Positions 1-7,639 of a stretch of DNA of 25,631 nt are shown in pieces. Each line of letters opens with the position of its first letter. The first letter of the stretch is position 1. The stretch comes from Chloroflexota bacterium. Lineage in GTDB: Bacteria > Chloroflexota > UBA6077. The notes under the pieces were generated by a model. It was not told the DNA's origin. It saw only the letters and a list, made by a program, of their open reading frames with translations, and did not search any database. The stretch spans positions 1 through 25,631 of the forward strand of contig JAJZRD010000032.1 in the NCBI GenBank assembly GCA_021845945.1, given 5' to 3'. Made by a program: the position numbers and the translations under genes.

Positions 1-2
1 TC

Positions 3-101
3 AAGAAGTACGTCGACATGGGGTCCAGCTACATCATCGTGGGGGCCGCCGGCCTCATCATGAACGGCGCGAAGCAGTTCCTCCAGAAGGCCCGCGCATA
101 A
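3..101 (+). CDS. 3' end of a plus-strand gene, possibly HpcH/HpaI-type aldolase
   Basis: The open frame enters from the left edge and encodes 32 residues, ending at TAA (99-101) followed at once by a second in-frame TAA. The visible tail has a GSSYIIVGAAG stretch, then NGAKQFLQKARA. This resembles the last strand and helix of a TIM-barrel aldolase of the HpcH/HpaI kind, but so short a tail cannot establish the family. The start lies outside the window. A strong inverted repeat follows 19 bases after the stop, consistent with the end of a transcription unit. The coding call is fairly safe; the function is a guess. Confidence 0.45.
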   Translation, partial: KKYVDMGSSYIIVGAAGLIMNGAKQFLQKARA

Positions 102-119
102 TAAGCCAGGACTGAGATA

Positions 120-170
120 GACCCCATCCCCGGCCCCTCCCCGCAGCGGGGAGGGGAGAGGGGTGGGGTC
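120..170. terminator. Bidirectional terminator-like inverted repeat
   Basis: Two 25-base arms (120-144 and 146-170) pair with only three clear mismatches and one G-T pair around a single central A. The inner part is CCCCTCCCCGC against GCGGGGAGGGG. The repeat lies between a plus-strand stop (101) and a minus-strand stop (195), so it could end both transcripts. There is no clean T-run, so it may be a dispersed repeat acting as a boundary rather than a classical intrinsic terminator. Confidence 0.5.
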
Positions 171-194
171 CTGGAGGACTGAGAAGAGACTAAC

Positions 195-719
195 TCAGTC
201 CTCAGCCTTCGTAGCTCGGACCTCGATCCGTTCGGGGTATGGCCGGACTTCGGCCGTACCCCGAAGCCTTTCTATCAGATCCTCGATCCCCACCCCCTGG
301 CCGTCCCGCCAGTCGGGGCACAGGTCCCGCAGGGGGAGCAGGACGAACAGCCTCTCCCGCATCCTGGGGTGGGGAATGGTCAACAGATCCCCGGAGATCC
401 GAACCCCCTCGTACAGGAGGACGTCCACGTCGATCTCCCGGGGACCCCAGCGGCGGGTGGGCGTCCGCCCGACCGACCGCTCCACCTCCTTAGCGGCGGC
501 CAGCAACTCCTCTGGCGACAGGGTGGTGGAGAGCTCCACAACGCTGTTGAGGAACCAGGGCTGGTCGCGCACCCCCACCGGCTCGGTCTCGCACACCCCG
601 GCAACCCGCAGGACCGATATCCCCTGCGCGCTGGAGAGGAGAGCCACGGCCTCCCGCAGGTGGCCCAACCGGTCACCGACGTTGGCGCCCAGGGCCAGAT
701 AGGCCTTCTGCGCCGTCAT
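195..719 (-). CDS. folK: 2-amino-4-hydroxy-6-hydroxymethyldihydropteridine pyrophosphokinase (HPPK)
   Basis: The gene encodes 174 residues, a normal length for HPPK, which transfers pyrophosphate from ATP to 6-hydroxymethyl-dihydropterin in folate synthesis. The N-terminus reads [11 protein letters not shown], the classic start of the family. It is followed by [10 protein letters not shown], the loop [15 protein letters not shown], which carries the Mg/ATP-binding acidic residues, and [16 protein letters not shown] chose the ATG at 719-717 because the family motif starts a few residues later and because it overlaps the folE stop (TGA 718-716), an ATGA junction typical of translational coupling. 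Much longer extensions of this frame run across folE and carry no HPPK similarity. The gene is the last of the minus-strand cofactor cluster. Confidence 0.95.
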   Translation of the reverse strand: MTAQKAYLALGANVGDRLGHLREAVALLSSAQGISVLRVAGVCETEPVGVRDQPWFLNSVVELSTTLSPEELLAAAKEVERSVGRTPTRRWGPREIDVDVLLYEGVRISGDLLTIPHPRMRERLFVLLPLRDLCPDWRDGQGVGIEDLIERLRGTAEVRPYPERIEVRATKAED

Positions 720-1291
720 CCCTTGCGGCCCGTGACGATGGCCATGAACTCGGCCCTGGTGGCCGGCTTGGTGCGGAAGATCCCCCGGCTGGCCGAGGTC
801 ACCACCTTGCTCCCGGGCTTCTTGATGCCCCGCATGGTCATGCAAAGGTGCTCGGCCTCCATGATGACGCCGACGCCGTGGGGCTTCACCACCTCCATGA
901 TGGCGTCCGCGATCTGGCTGGTGAGCCGCTCCTGGACCTGCGGCCTGCGAGCGAACAGCTCCACAGCTCTCGCCAGCTTGCTGATCCCCACCACCCGCCC
1001 CTTGGGGATGTAGCCCACGTGGGCCACACCGTGGAAGGGCAGCAGATGGTGCTCGCACATGGAGAAGAAGGGGATGTCCCGCACTACCACCATCTCCTCG
1101 TGGCCCTCCTCGAATCCGACCGATAGGATGTCCCGGGGGTCCTGGTCCATGCCGGCGAAGACCTCCCGATACATCTCGGCGATCCGCCTCGGCGTTCCCT
1201 CCAGACCCTCCCTGGTCGGGTTCTCCCCTATGGCCCGCAGCAGGTCGCGAACCGCCTTCTCCACAGCGTCGTTATCAACCACTTTGTACAC
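716..1291 (-). CDS. folE: GTP cyclohydrolase I
   Basis: FolE converts GTP to dihydroneopterin triphosphate, the first pterin intermediate, so it feeds FolK next door. The protein (191 residues from the chosen start) shows [18 protein letters not shown] near the N-terminus, then [14 protein letters not shown] with the zinc-binding Cys and His, [17 protein letters not shown], and HLCMTMRG with the third zinc Cys. The gene overlaps folK by four bases (ATGA). The start is uncertain. I use GTG at 1291, which gives a VYKVVDND beginning close to family length. The frame stays open to a TTG at 1354, but the added residues are Arg/Pro-rich and look non-conserved. Neither start has a clear Shine-Dalgarno sequence. 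The function is secure. Confidence 0.93.
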   Translation of the reverse strand: MYKVVDNDAVEKAVRDLLRAIGENPTREGLEGTPRRIAEMYREVFAGMDQDPRDILSVGFEEGHEEMVVVRDIPFFSMCEHHLLPFHGVAHVGYIPKGRVVGISKLARAVELFARRPQVQERLTSQIADAIMEVVKPHGVGVIMEAEHLCMTMRGIKKPGSKVVTSASRGIFRTKPATRAEFMAIVTGRKG

Positions 1292-1460
1292 CCCATTCGT
1301 GCCGTTTGGGCGAGGCCGACTTCGGCTCGGATGCCGACTCCACTTTCTAAACAAAGCAGCGACCCTTTGGGCCGCTGAGGGTGAGGGCGGCCGATAGCCG
1401 CCGGTGGAGTCGCGCCTCTGGTGGAATTCTATGACAAGGCGGGTCGGGCCGCAAGCCGGC
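1292..1460. other. Gap between panC and folE
   Basis: These 169 bases separate the panC stop from the folE start. They contain a small GC-rich stem, GGCGGC/GCCGCC at about 1387-1403, and no convincing promoter. The upstream part of the folE frame remains open to 1354, so some of this stretch could be coding if the TTG start is used. Confidence 0.4.
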
Positions 1461-2297
1461 CTACTCGCCCAGGACGACGCTGTCGATCAGGCGGGTCTTG
1501 CCCACCCGCGCCGCCAGCGCCACCAGGGCCCGCCCCTCGATGTGGTCCAGCTCCTCCAGGGATCCGGGATCGGAGACGGTAACGTAGTCGGCCTTCACAC
1601 CCGGCTCCGCCTCCAGCATCGCCCTCATGGCCGAACGGATTTCCTGGGCGTTCCGCTCGCCCTTCTCGTACATGTCCCGGGCCGCGAATAGCGCCCTGGA
1701 GAGCACCAGCGCGCTCTGCCTCTCTTCGCCGTTCAGGTAGACGTTCCGGCTGCTGAGAGCGAGGCCGTCGGGCTCCCTCACCGTGGGAACCGCGACGATC
1801 TGGTGCCGGAAGTTCAGGTCGCGGGCCATCCGGCGGATCACCACCACCTGCTGGGCATCCTTCTGGCCGAAGTAGGCCCGCTCGGCCGGGATGATGTTGA
1901 GCAGCTTGGCCACCACCGTGGCCACGCCGCGGAAGTGGCCCGGGCGGAAGGCCCCCTCCAGTTTGTCCGACAGCCCCTCCACCGTCACGTAGCTGCTGAA
2001 GCCCTCCGGGTAGATCTCCGGGGGTTCCGGCGTGAAGACGTAATCCACCCCGGCCTTGCGCAGCATCCCCAGATCCCGCTGCGCGTCTCGGGGGTAGCGG
2101 GCGAAATCTTCCTCCGGCCCGAACTGGGTGGGGTTAACGAAGATGGTCACCACCACGACGTCGTTCTCGCGCCGGGCTCGCTCCACCAGCGCCATGTGGC
2201 CCGCGTGCAGGTAGCCCATGGTGGGGACCAGGCCGACGCTCCCGTGGACGTCGGCCAGCGCACGCCGCATCTCGGCTACCGTGGAAATCTGTTTCAT
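1461..2297 (-). CDS. panC: Pantothenate synthetase (pantoate-beta-alanine ligase)
   Basis: PanC joins pantoate and beta-alanine using ATP, through a pantoyl-adenylate, to give pantothenate. The 278 residues match the usual length. Visible motifs are [15 protein letters not shown] (the HxGH nucleotide-binding signature), [18 protein letters not shown], a YFGQKDAQQ motif and ALSSRNVYL (the KMSKS-like loop region). The ATG at 2297 overlaps the coaBC stop (2296-2294) in an ATGA junction, so the two are probably translated together. Its product supplies the substrate of the type III kinase CoaX encoded two genes upstream, so the cluster covers early and middle steps of CoA synthesis. Confidence 0.96.
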   Translation of the reverse strand: MKQISTVAEMRRALADVHGSVGLVPTMGYLHAGHMALVERARRENDVVVVTIFVNPTQFGPEEDFARYPRDAQRDLGMLRKAGVDYVFTPEPPEIYPEGFSSYVTVEGLSDKLEGAFRPGHFRGVATVVAKLLNIIPAERAYFGQKDAQQVVVIRRMARDLNFRHQIVAVPTVREPDGLALSSRNVYLNGEERQSALVLSRALFAARDMYEKGERNAQEIRSAMRAMLEAEPGVKADYVTVSDPGSLEELDHIEGRALVALAARVGKTRLIDSVVLGE

Positions 2298-3505
2298 GCT
2301 CTCTCCTTCAGCAGCAAGACCACCTGGTCCAGTATGCGGTGCGCCACTTGCAGCTTTGAGGCCAGAGGCACGTCCACCCTACGGCCGGCCGAGTCCAGCA
2401 TTACCACCTCGTTCTGATCGCTGCCGAATACCCCTCCCGCGGCGTCGACCAGGTTCGCCACGATCAGGTCGAGCCGCTTCCGGGCCAGCTTGTCCTGGGC
2501 TCCGGCCACCAGCTTCTCGCTCTCCACCGCGAAACCGACCCGCAGCGGAATCTTGCCACCCTCCGGCGGCCTTGCCGTCTCCATCAGTATGTCAGGGTTG
2601 GGGACGAGGGTCAGCTGCATCGCCTTCTCCGTCCGCTTCATCTTCTGGGTTGCAGCCTGGTCCACCCGATAGTCGGACACCGCCGCGGCCATGATCAGCG
2701 CGTCCAGGTGGCGCAGCTTCGCCATGACGGCGTCGCACATCTCCACCGCCGTGGTCACCGGCACGAACTCCGCAGCCTTGGGCGGCTTGAGGGCGGTGGG
2801 CGCCGAGACCAGGGTCACTCGGGCGCCCCGGTCCAGGGCGGCCTCCGCGATGGAGTAGCCCATCTTCCCCGAGGATCGGTTGGTGATGACTCGCACCGGA
2901 TCTATCGGCTCCTGGGTTCCACCGGCCGTCACCAGCAGCTTCACCCCCGCCAGGTCGCCGTCCCGCCCCAGGATCCATCGAATCCGTCCCAGGATCTCCT
3001 CCAAGTCGGCCAGCCTTCCTCGGCCGGTAAGACCCGAGGCCAATCGGCCGAACTCCGGGTCAACCACCACCACTCCCCGATCACGGAGGCGGGCGACGTT
3101 CTCCTGGGTCGCCGGGTTCTCGTACATCTCGGCATCCATTGCGGGCGCCACCAGGATCGGACACCTGGCGGCCAGGACGGTGGTGGTGAGGAGGTCGTCC
3201 GCCATCCCCACCGCCATCTTGGCCAGGATGTTGGCCGTCGCGGGGACGATCGCCAGCAGGTCGGCACCCACCCCCAGGGAGACGTGGGTGATGTCCGGCT
3301 GCTCCAGCAACCGGAACATGTCGACGTGAACCGGACGCTGCGTCAGGCTCTGGAAGGTCAGAGGGGCGATCAGCTTGGTGGCCGATTCGGTCATGACCAC
3401 GTCGACCTGGGCGCCGGCCTGCGTCAGGGTGCTGGCCAGGATCGCGGCCTTGTAGGCGGCGATGCTGCCCGTGATCCCCAGGACAATCTTCTTCCCTTCC
3501 AGCAT
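2294..3505 (-). CDS. coaBC: Bifunctional phosphopantothenoylcysteine decarboxylase/phosphopantothenate-cysteine ligase
   Basis: The protein has 403 residues, the normal size of the fused enzyme. Residues 1 to about 180 form the flavin-dependent CoaC half: LGITGSIAAYKAA at the N-terminus, the active-site His region THVSLG, and APATANILAKMAVGMADDLL. Residues from about 187 form the CoaB half: LVTAGGTQEPIDPVR, NRSSGKMG, AAAVSDYR, and the late KM-rich loop with VPNPDIL. Two CoaC signature residues differ from the E. coli form: PAMN is PAMD here, and the flap Cys is replaced (LASG where ACG is usual). I recall the same pair in Bacteroidetes-type CoaBC, so the enzyme is probably active. ATG at 3505 is preceded by AGGGAG. 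Confidence 0.95.
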   Translation of the reverse strand: MLEGKKIVLGITGSIAAYKAAILASTLTQAGAQVDVVMTESATKLIAPLTFQSLTQRPVHVDMFRLLEQPDITHVSLGVGADLLAIVPATANILAKMAVGMADDLLTTTVLAARCPILVAPAMDAEMYENPATQENVARLRDRGVVVVDPEFGRLASGLTGRGRLADLEEILGRIRWILGRDGDLAGVKLLVTAGGTQEPIDPVRVITNRSSGKMGYSIAEAALDRGARVTLVSAPTALKPPKAAEFVPVTTAVEMCDAVMAKLRHLDALIMAAAVSDYRVDQAATQKMKRTEKAMQLTLVPNPDILMETARPPEGGKIPLRVGFAVESEKLVAGAQDKLARKRLDLIVANLVDAAGGVFGSDQNEVVMLDSAGRRVDVPLASKLQVAHRILDQVVLLLKERA

Positions 3506-3566
3506 ACGTCTAGACTCCCTTTAGCGTGAACTGACGGCGAGGGGGACAGGATGTCCCAGGTGCTGA

Positions 3567-3615
3567 GTCCTGGGTCCTGAGTGCTCAGCGTTTACCAGCA
3601 CTCAGGACCCAGGAC
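3567..3615. repeat. Perfect 19-bp inverted repeat with internal CCTGGGT/GGACCCA units
   Basis: Arm 1 (3567-3585) is GTCCTGGGTCCTGAGTGCT and arm 2 (3597-3615) is its exact reverse complement; the loop is 11 bases (3586-3596). The flanks repeat pieces of the same motif (CTGAGTCCTGGGT before, ACCCAGGACCC after). It lies in the 123-bp coaX-coaBC gap. There is no T-run. It looks more like a dispersed palindromic repeat than a terminator, though it could lower read-through between the two genes. Confidence 0.7.
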
Positions 3616-3628
3616 CCAGGACCCGGCT

Positions 3629-4420
3629 CTACGGACGGTTGAGGTCGTACATCATCCTCAGCCCTTTGAGGGTGAGGTTCTTGTCGGCCACCTGGATCAG
3701 GGGAACCTCGGCAGCTATGACCCCGCACAGCCCGCCGGTGGCGATGACCCGGGGCTCGCCCTCCAACTCGGCGGCGATCCGGCGCACCATGCCCTCTACC
3801 ATGGCTGCGTGTCCGAGGATAATCCCCGACTGCATGGCGGTGAAGGTGTCCTTCCCGATGGCATGCGGGGGCCTCTCCATATCCACCCGAGGGAGCCTGG
3901 CAGTGTAGCGGGACAGCGCCTCCACGGAGGTGAGGATACCCGGCGCTATGGCTCCCCCCAGGTACTCTCCCGAAGCCGACACGGCGTCGAAGGTGGTGGC
4001 GGTGCCGAGGTCGATGACGACGGCAGGTCCCCCGTACAGCCGGTAGGCGGCCAGGGCGTTCACCACCCGGTCGGCCCCCACCTCCTTGGGGTTGTCGATC
4101 CCGATCCGCACCCCCGTCTCTATGCTGGGCCCGACCACCAGGGCATCGATATTCGTGTACTTCTCGAGCATCTCCCGCAGGTTGGCCGTGACCTTCGGCA
4201 CCACGCTGGCGATGATGGCATCGTCCACACCTGCCAGGGTCAACTGGTGGTGGCCGAGCAGGTTCGACAGAAGAACGGCATACTCGTCGGGCATGGTGTG
4301 GCTGCCGGTGGCGATCCGCCAGTCGGCGAGCACCTCATCGCCCCGAAAGACGCCCATGACGATGTTGGTGTTTCCTACGTCGATGGCCAGCAGCAAAGGG
4401 GAAGGCTCCTCACTACGCAT
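3629..4420 (-). CDS. coaX: Type III pantothenate kinase
   Basis: CoaX phosphorylates pantothenate, the first committed step of CoA synthesis. The type III enzyme belongs to the ASKHA fold. The 263-residue product has the expected phosphate-binding LLAIDVGNTNIVMGVF near the N-terminus, then a DEYAVLL segment, GADRVVNALAA, DLGTATTFDAV (second phosphate motif) and LGGAIAPGI. The ATG at 4420 is preceded by GGAGGG about seven bases upstream. The gene is the first of the minus-strand cofactor cluster and has its own likely promoter just upstream. The CoaX substrate is made by PanC in the same cluster, and its product is used by CoaBC. Confidence 0.95.
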   Translation of the reverse strand: MRSEEPSPLLLAIDVGNTNIVMGVFRGDEVLADWRIATGSHTMPDEYAVLLSNLLGHHQLTLAGVDDAIIASVVPKVTANLREMLEKYTNIDALVVGPSIETGVRIGIDNPKEVGADRVVNALAAYRLYGGPAVVIDLGTATTFDAVSASGEYLGGAIAPGILTSVEALSRYTARLPRVDMERPPHAIGKDTFTAMQSGIILGHAAMVEGMVRRIAAELEGEPRVIATGGLCGVIAAEVPLIQVADKNLTLKGLRMMYDLNRP

Positions 4421-4464
4421 CGTTGCGCCCTCCAGACCGGACTTCTTTGTCCCCTGATGATTTC

Positions 4465-4493
4465 AGTATAGCACAGCCCTAGGGAGCCGCCAG
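4465..4493 (-). promoter_or_regulatory. Likely sigma-70-type promoter of the coaX cluster
   Basis: On the minus strand there is a TATACT -10 box (4470-4465) directly preceded by TGC, an extended -10. A weak -35 candidate CTGGCG lies 17 bases further upstream (4493-4488). The implied start near 4458 would give a leader of about 38 bases with GGAGGG before the coaX ATG. This is prediction from motif only. Confidence 0.5.
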
Positions 4494-4590
4494 CCGGCAC
4501 CGAGGCGACGACCTGTCGCGGCAGCGCTGGGACGGTCTGGCGTTTAGCCGATTTTACACTCTCGGCACCAGCCAGCAGGGTGTCGTCAGC

Positions 4591-4719
4591 TACCTGGTCT
4601 CGGTGACCGAGCGGACCCGAGAGATCGGGATCCGAAAGGCTATCGGGGTCTTCTTCGGGATCTATCCGGCCAACCGTGCCGCCTCCCTCAACCCAATCGA
4701 GGCCATGAGGTACGAGTAG
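4591..4719 (+). pseudogene. Relic of a MacB/FtsX-type ABC transporter permease
   Basis: The frame encodes [19 protein letters not shown] and then, with no gap, [23 protein letters not shown] and a stop. In MacB-type permeases the first piece ends the cytoplasmic coupling helix before the last membrane helices, and the second is the extreme C-terminus. About 70 intervening residues, containing transmembrane segments, are therefore missing. The upstream frame stays open for some distance but is not recognisably permease. No ATPase or intact permease gene is adjacent. This is a decayed fragment left by an internal deletion, not a functional gene. Confidence 0.8.
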
Positions 4720-4742
4720 GGGCGACCGGCGGTCGCCCCTAC
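4716..4742. repeat. Perfect 12-bp hairpin with GTAG/CTAC ends
   Basis: GTAGGGGCGACC (4716-4727), a GGC loop, and GGTCGCCCCTAC (4731-4742). It overlaps the stop codon of the permease relic. It has the GTAG foot seen in several other hairpins in this window and is probably a REP-like dispersed repeat. Confidence 0.75.
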
Positions 4743-4904
4743 TCTACTCTCCGCTCCCTCGGATAGTGCGATCTGAGTACCCCAGAATGGGGCGTTCACC
4801 CCATGTGCTCCCCGACCGAAGCTCCCTATACTGCGAAGCCGGGGGGTATCCCTGCCCTCTTGCTCTCATCTGTCTCAGCAAAGGCATCGGAGGTGTACGG
4901 ACGA

Positions 4905-5816
4905 ATGAGCGGGCCATCGCTGCTGCTGGTGCTGACCTACCTGTCGGTGCTGGTGTTCGCCGCCGGGGTGATCCTGAGAGCCCTCAAGTACGCGCGGGCT
5001 CCCATGCACCTGCGCTGGGAGCTGTACCCCGTGCCCCACGAAAAGGGCAAGGGAGAGTATGGCGGATCCTACTTCGAGGAGGTCGACTGGTGGTCCAGAC
5101 CCAGGGAGACCAGCCTCGCGAGCGAGATCCAGGCGATGCTGGAGGAGATGCTGCTGATCCGCAGCCTCTGGCGTCGCAACCGGCCGCAATGGTACGCCTC
5201 CTTCCCCTTCCACGCCGGCCTCTACCTGCTCTTCGGCTTCACGTTGCTGCTGGCCCTGGGGGCGGTGGCTGAGGCCGCCGGCGCGCGGGGATCGGTCTGG
5301 TTCGGCACCCTGGAGGGATTCACCGTGGCCATCGGGGCCACCGGGCTGATAGCGGCCACCCTCGGCGCCCTGGCCCTCCTCTGGCGGCGGCTTACCGACG
5401 AGAAGCTGAGGGCCTCCAGCACAGCGTCCGATTACGTCAACCTGCTCTTCACACTGGCCGTCTTCCTCACCGCAGCCTTCGCCTGGCTCGCGGTGGATCC
5501 CTCCATGGAACAGCTGAGGGGCTTCCTGCAAGCCGCACTCACCTTCAACCTTAGCGTCCAGGTAGCCCCGGCCATCGCTACCGAAGTCGTCGTGGCCGCT
5601 CTATTCCTGATCTACCTTCCCTTCACCCACATGACCCACTTCGTGGCCAAGTACTTCACTTACCACCAGGTCCGGTGGGACGACGCGCCAAACCTGGGCG
5701 ACCCCCAGATGATGGCCCGCATGCAGGCCAACCTGTCCAGACCTGTGGGATGGTCGGCACCCCACATCCAGGGCGGCGACAAGAGCTGGGCGGAAGCGGC
5801 CACGGAGGTGAAGTGA
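4905..5816 (+). CDS. Membrane cytochrome b subunit, DsrM/TmcC/NarI-like
   Basis: The protein (303 residues) has about five hydrophobic segments at roughly residues 4-24, 86-113, 125-148, 162-184 and 215-240, the layout of NarI-type diheme cytochrome b. His residues lie in membrane helices (FHAGLYLLF; THMTHFVAKYF), as needed for heme ligation. A cytoplasmic tail starts YHQVRWDDAPNL. It probably exchanges electrons between menaquinol and the iron-sulfur protein encoded by the next gene, whose ATG overlaps its stop (TGATG at 5814-5818). I chose ATG at 4905 because GGAGGT lies ten bases upstream and the hydrophobic segment follows directly. An upstream in-frame ATG at 4803 would add a 34-residue tail of no clear character. 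Whether to call it DsrM2 or TmcC is uncertain. Confidence 0.85.
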   Translation: MSGPSLLLVLTYLSVLVFAAGVILRALKYARAPMHLRWELYPVPHEKGKGEYGGSYFEEVDWWSRPRETSLASEIQAMLEEMLLIRSLWRRNRPQWYASFPFHAGLYLLFGFTLLLALGAVAEAAGARGSVWFGTLEGFTVAIGATGLIAATLGALALLWRRLTDEKLRASSTASDYVNLLFTLAVFLTAAFAWLAVDPSMEQLRGFLQAALTFNLSVQVAPAIATEVVVAALFLIYLPFTHMTHFVAKYFTYHQVRWDDAPNLGDPQMMARMQANLSRPVGWSAPHIQGGDKSWAEAATEVK

Positions 5817-7411
5817 TGGAGCGCAACCCGCGAGTGAGCGAACGAGAGTTCGGCCGCCAGGCCGCCCAGCTGCTGGAGTTGTACCCGGAAGAGCTGATGC
5901 CGCTGCCCAACCCCTGCGACGGACCTCAGCCGCCCCTGAAGGGGGTGAACCCCGACCGCCGGCAGGCCCTGGAGACCACCCTCGACGGCTACTCCGCCAT
6001 CGCCCTTCCCAAGCCCACCACTAAAGAAGAGGAAGAGGCGCTGGTGGCCAGATTCCTGGAGGGGCTGCGGAAGCTGCTCTCCCAGGACAGCAACTGGGGC
6101 TTCTGGCAGCCCCTGATGCTCACCCTGGACAACTGCACCCACTGCCAGACCTGCTCCGAGGCCTGCCACATCTACGAGGCCAGCGGTCGCCAGGAGGTCT
6201 ATCGTCCCGGCTACCGCACCGAGCTGCTCCGCCGCATAATCAAGAAGTACCTGTCGCCCGCCGGCAAGCTGCGAGCGAAGCTGACTGGGGCGGAGGTCGA
6301 CCTCAACTGGAGCACCGTCGCCCGCCTGGCCGAGCTGGCCTATCGCTGCAACCTGTGCCGGCGGTGTGCCCAAGCCTGCCCCATCGGGGTGGACAACGGC
6401 CTGGTAGCCCACGAGATTCGGAAGCTGTTCAGCATGGAGATGGGCATCGCTCCCAAGGAGATCCATCAGCTGGGCTCCGTGCAGCAGCTACGCACCGGCT
6501 CCAGCACCGGAATGACCCCTGCAGCGCTGATGGACAACATTGAGTTCCTCGAGGAGGACGTTCGGGATCGAACCGGGCTCAGCTTCAAGTGGCCCATGGA
6601 CCAGGAGGGGGCAGACATCCTGCTGATTCACAACGCCGGCGAGTACATGGCCTGGCCGGAGAACCCGGAAGCGTTCGCCATCATCTTCGAGAGGGCGGGG
6701 TTGAGCTACACCCTCTCCAGCGACCTGATGGGCTACGACGCCGTCAACTACGGGCTGTGGTACGACGACGTCCAGTTCGCTCGGGTGGCCCTGAAGCACG
6801 CCCAGGTGGCGAAGAAGCTGAGGGTGAAGAAGATGGTGATCGGCGAGTGCGGCCACGCCCACAAGGCCCTCTCCGTCATCGCCGATCGGATCTTCGCCGC
6901 GGAGTACAACGTGCCCCGAGAGAGCTGCTTTACCCTGCTGGACGGCATCGTCGGCAGCGGCAAGCTGAAGCTGGACCCGAGCAGAAACGACTTCCCCGTG
7001 ACCCTCCACGACCCCTGCAACGTGGTGCGGCTGATGGGGATCGTGGAGCCGCAGCGGCGGGTCCTCCGCAAGATCGCCCCCCGATTCAGGGAGATGACCC
7101 CCCGCGGCGTGGACAACTACTGCTGCGGCGGAGGCAGCGGCTTCGCCATCATGCAGGGGCTGAACTTCCCCGAGTGGCGCAACTCCGTCTCGGGGCGGAT
7201 GAAGATGAAGCAGATCCTCAGCGCCTTCGAGGGGGAGATGGGTCCCTCGATACCCAAGTACGTCTGCGCCCCCTGCTCCAACTGCAAGGGGCAGATCCGG
7301 GGGCTGCTGGAACACTTTGGAATCGGCGAAAGCTGCAACCTCAGGTACGGCGGGCTGGTGGAGCTGATCGTCAACGCCATGCCCGACCTGCCGCAGTACA
7401 TAGAGACGTAG
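5816..7411 (+). CDS. HdrD/DsrK/TmcB-like iron-sulfur oxidoreductase
   Basis: The product (531 residues) has two [4Fe-4S] motifs, C107xxC110xxC113xxxC117 and C178xxC181xxC184xxxC188P. These are followed by a CCG-type domain: DPCN, then 34 residues on NYCCGGGSG, then CAPCSNCK, the pattern that binds a noncubane [4Fe-4S] cluster in heterodisulfide reductases. It resembles DsrK encoded at 10753-12384 through its middle (DNIEF segment, GECGH motif) but differs in the ends. With the cytochrome b before it, this is a quinone-to-thiol/disulfide module of the DsrMK or TmcBC kind. The ATG overlaps the preceding stop by one base. No cytochrome c gene accompanies it, unlike the Desulfovibrio tmc operon. 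Its natural partner, possibly DsrC, is inference. Confidence 0.88.
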   Translation: MERNPRVSEREFGRQAAQLLELYPEELMPLPNPCDGPQPPLKGVNPDRRQALETTLDGYSAIALPKPTTKEEEEALVARFLEGLRKLLSQDSNWGFWQPLMLTLDNCTHCQTCSEACHIYEASGRQEVYRPGYRTELLRRIIKKYLSPAGKLRAKLTGAEVDLNWSTVARLAELAYRCNLCRRCAQACPIGVDNGLVAHEIRKLFSMEMGIAPKEIHQLGSVQQLRTGSSTGMTPAALMDNIEFLEEDVRDRTGLSFKWPMDQEGADILLIHNAGEYMAWPENPEAFAIIFERAGLSYTLSSDLMGYDAVNYGLWYDDVQFARVALKHAQVAKKLRVKKMVIGECGHAHKALSVIADRIFAAEYNVPRESCFTLLDGIVGSGKLKLDPSRNDFPVTLHDPCNVVRLMGIVEPQRRVLRKIAPRFREMTPRGVDNYCCGGGSGFAIMQGLNFPEWRNSVSGRMKMKQILSAFEGEMGPSIPKYVCAPCSNCKGQIRGLLEHFGIGESCNLRYGGLVELIVNAMPDLPQYIET

Positions 7412-7418
7412 AATTTGG

Positions 7419-7442
7419 AGTGCGGTGGCTTGCCACCGCACT
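7419..7442 (+). terminator. Terminator-like stem after the plus-strand pair
   Basis: AGTGCGGTGG (7419-7428), loop CTTG, CCACCGCACT (7433-7442): a perfect 10-bp stem beginning 8 bases after the TAG at 7409-7411. No T-run follows. Position favours a transcript-end structure. Confidence 0.55.
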
Positions 7443-7451
7443 GATCTGATC

Positions 7452-7565
7452 TGAAAATGGCGTAGGGCGGGGTCTTGTGCCCCGCCGCTCACGGCTCGTG
7501 GTTGCCGGGCGGCGGGGGATAAACCCCCGCCCTACATCGGCCTAACCCACGGGAAGCCATTTTCA
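7452..7565. repeat. 114-bp REP/MITE-like element (copy 1) framed by 10-bp terminal inverted repeats
   Basis: Outer arms TGAAAATGGC (7452-7461) and GCCATTTTCA (7556-7565) are exact inverse repeats. Inside lies a 79-bp compound palindrome (7461-7539) starting GTAGGGCGGGG and ending CCCGCCCTAC. It contains two smaller hairpins: GGCGGGG/CCCCGCC and GGCGGGGG/CCCCCGCC around ATAAA. A second copy of the 79-bp core lies at 14062-14141. No coding sequence is inside. Confidence 0.75.
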
Positions 7566-7571
7566 TTCTTG

Positions 7572-7595
7572 ATGGTGCCCCACCAGGGGCATCAT
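7572..7595. repeat. 10-bp stem-loop in the convergent gap
   Basis: ATGGTGCCCC (7572-7581), loop ACCA, GGGGCATCAT (7586-7595), with one G-T pair. It is one of four stem-loops crowded into the 257-bp gap between the convergent operons. Confidence 0.45.
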
Positions 7596-7610
7596 GACTC
7601 CAAATCACGA

Positions 7611-7639
7611 GGGGGGGCGGGTTCGAAACCCGCCCCCCC
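7611..7639. terminator. Perfect 12-bp G/C stem between convergent operons
   Basis: GGGGGGGCGGGT (7611-7622), loop TCGAA, ACCCGCCCCCCC (7628-7639). It lies 30 bases beyond the ferredoxin stop (minus strand) and about 200 bases beyond the plus-strand operon, so it can block read-through in both directions. It lacks a T-run on either side. The GGTTCGAAACC core resembles a tRNA T-arm, but no tRNA is present. Confidence 0.55.

Larger units (their letters stand above)
4421..4904. other. 484-bp gap between divergent transcription units
   Basis: Here the minus-strand cofactor cluster and the plus-strand electron-transfer pair diverge. It contains the coaX promoter on the left, a plus-strand relic of an ABC permease in the middle (4591-4719), and a perfect hairpin (4716-4742). 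On the right is a TATACT box on the plus strand (4827-4832) without a good -35, which could serve the gene at 4905. No intact gene is seen. Confidence 0.6.

Noticed and set aside
7619..7630. tRNA T-arm-like sequence GGTTCGAAACC
   Set aside because: It is the centre of a perfect G/C palindrome, and no acceptor, D or anticodon arm can be found around it.
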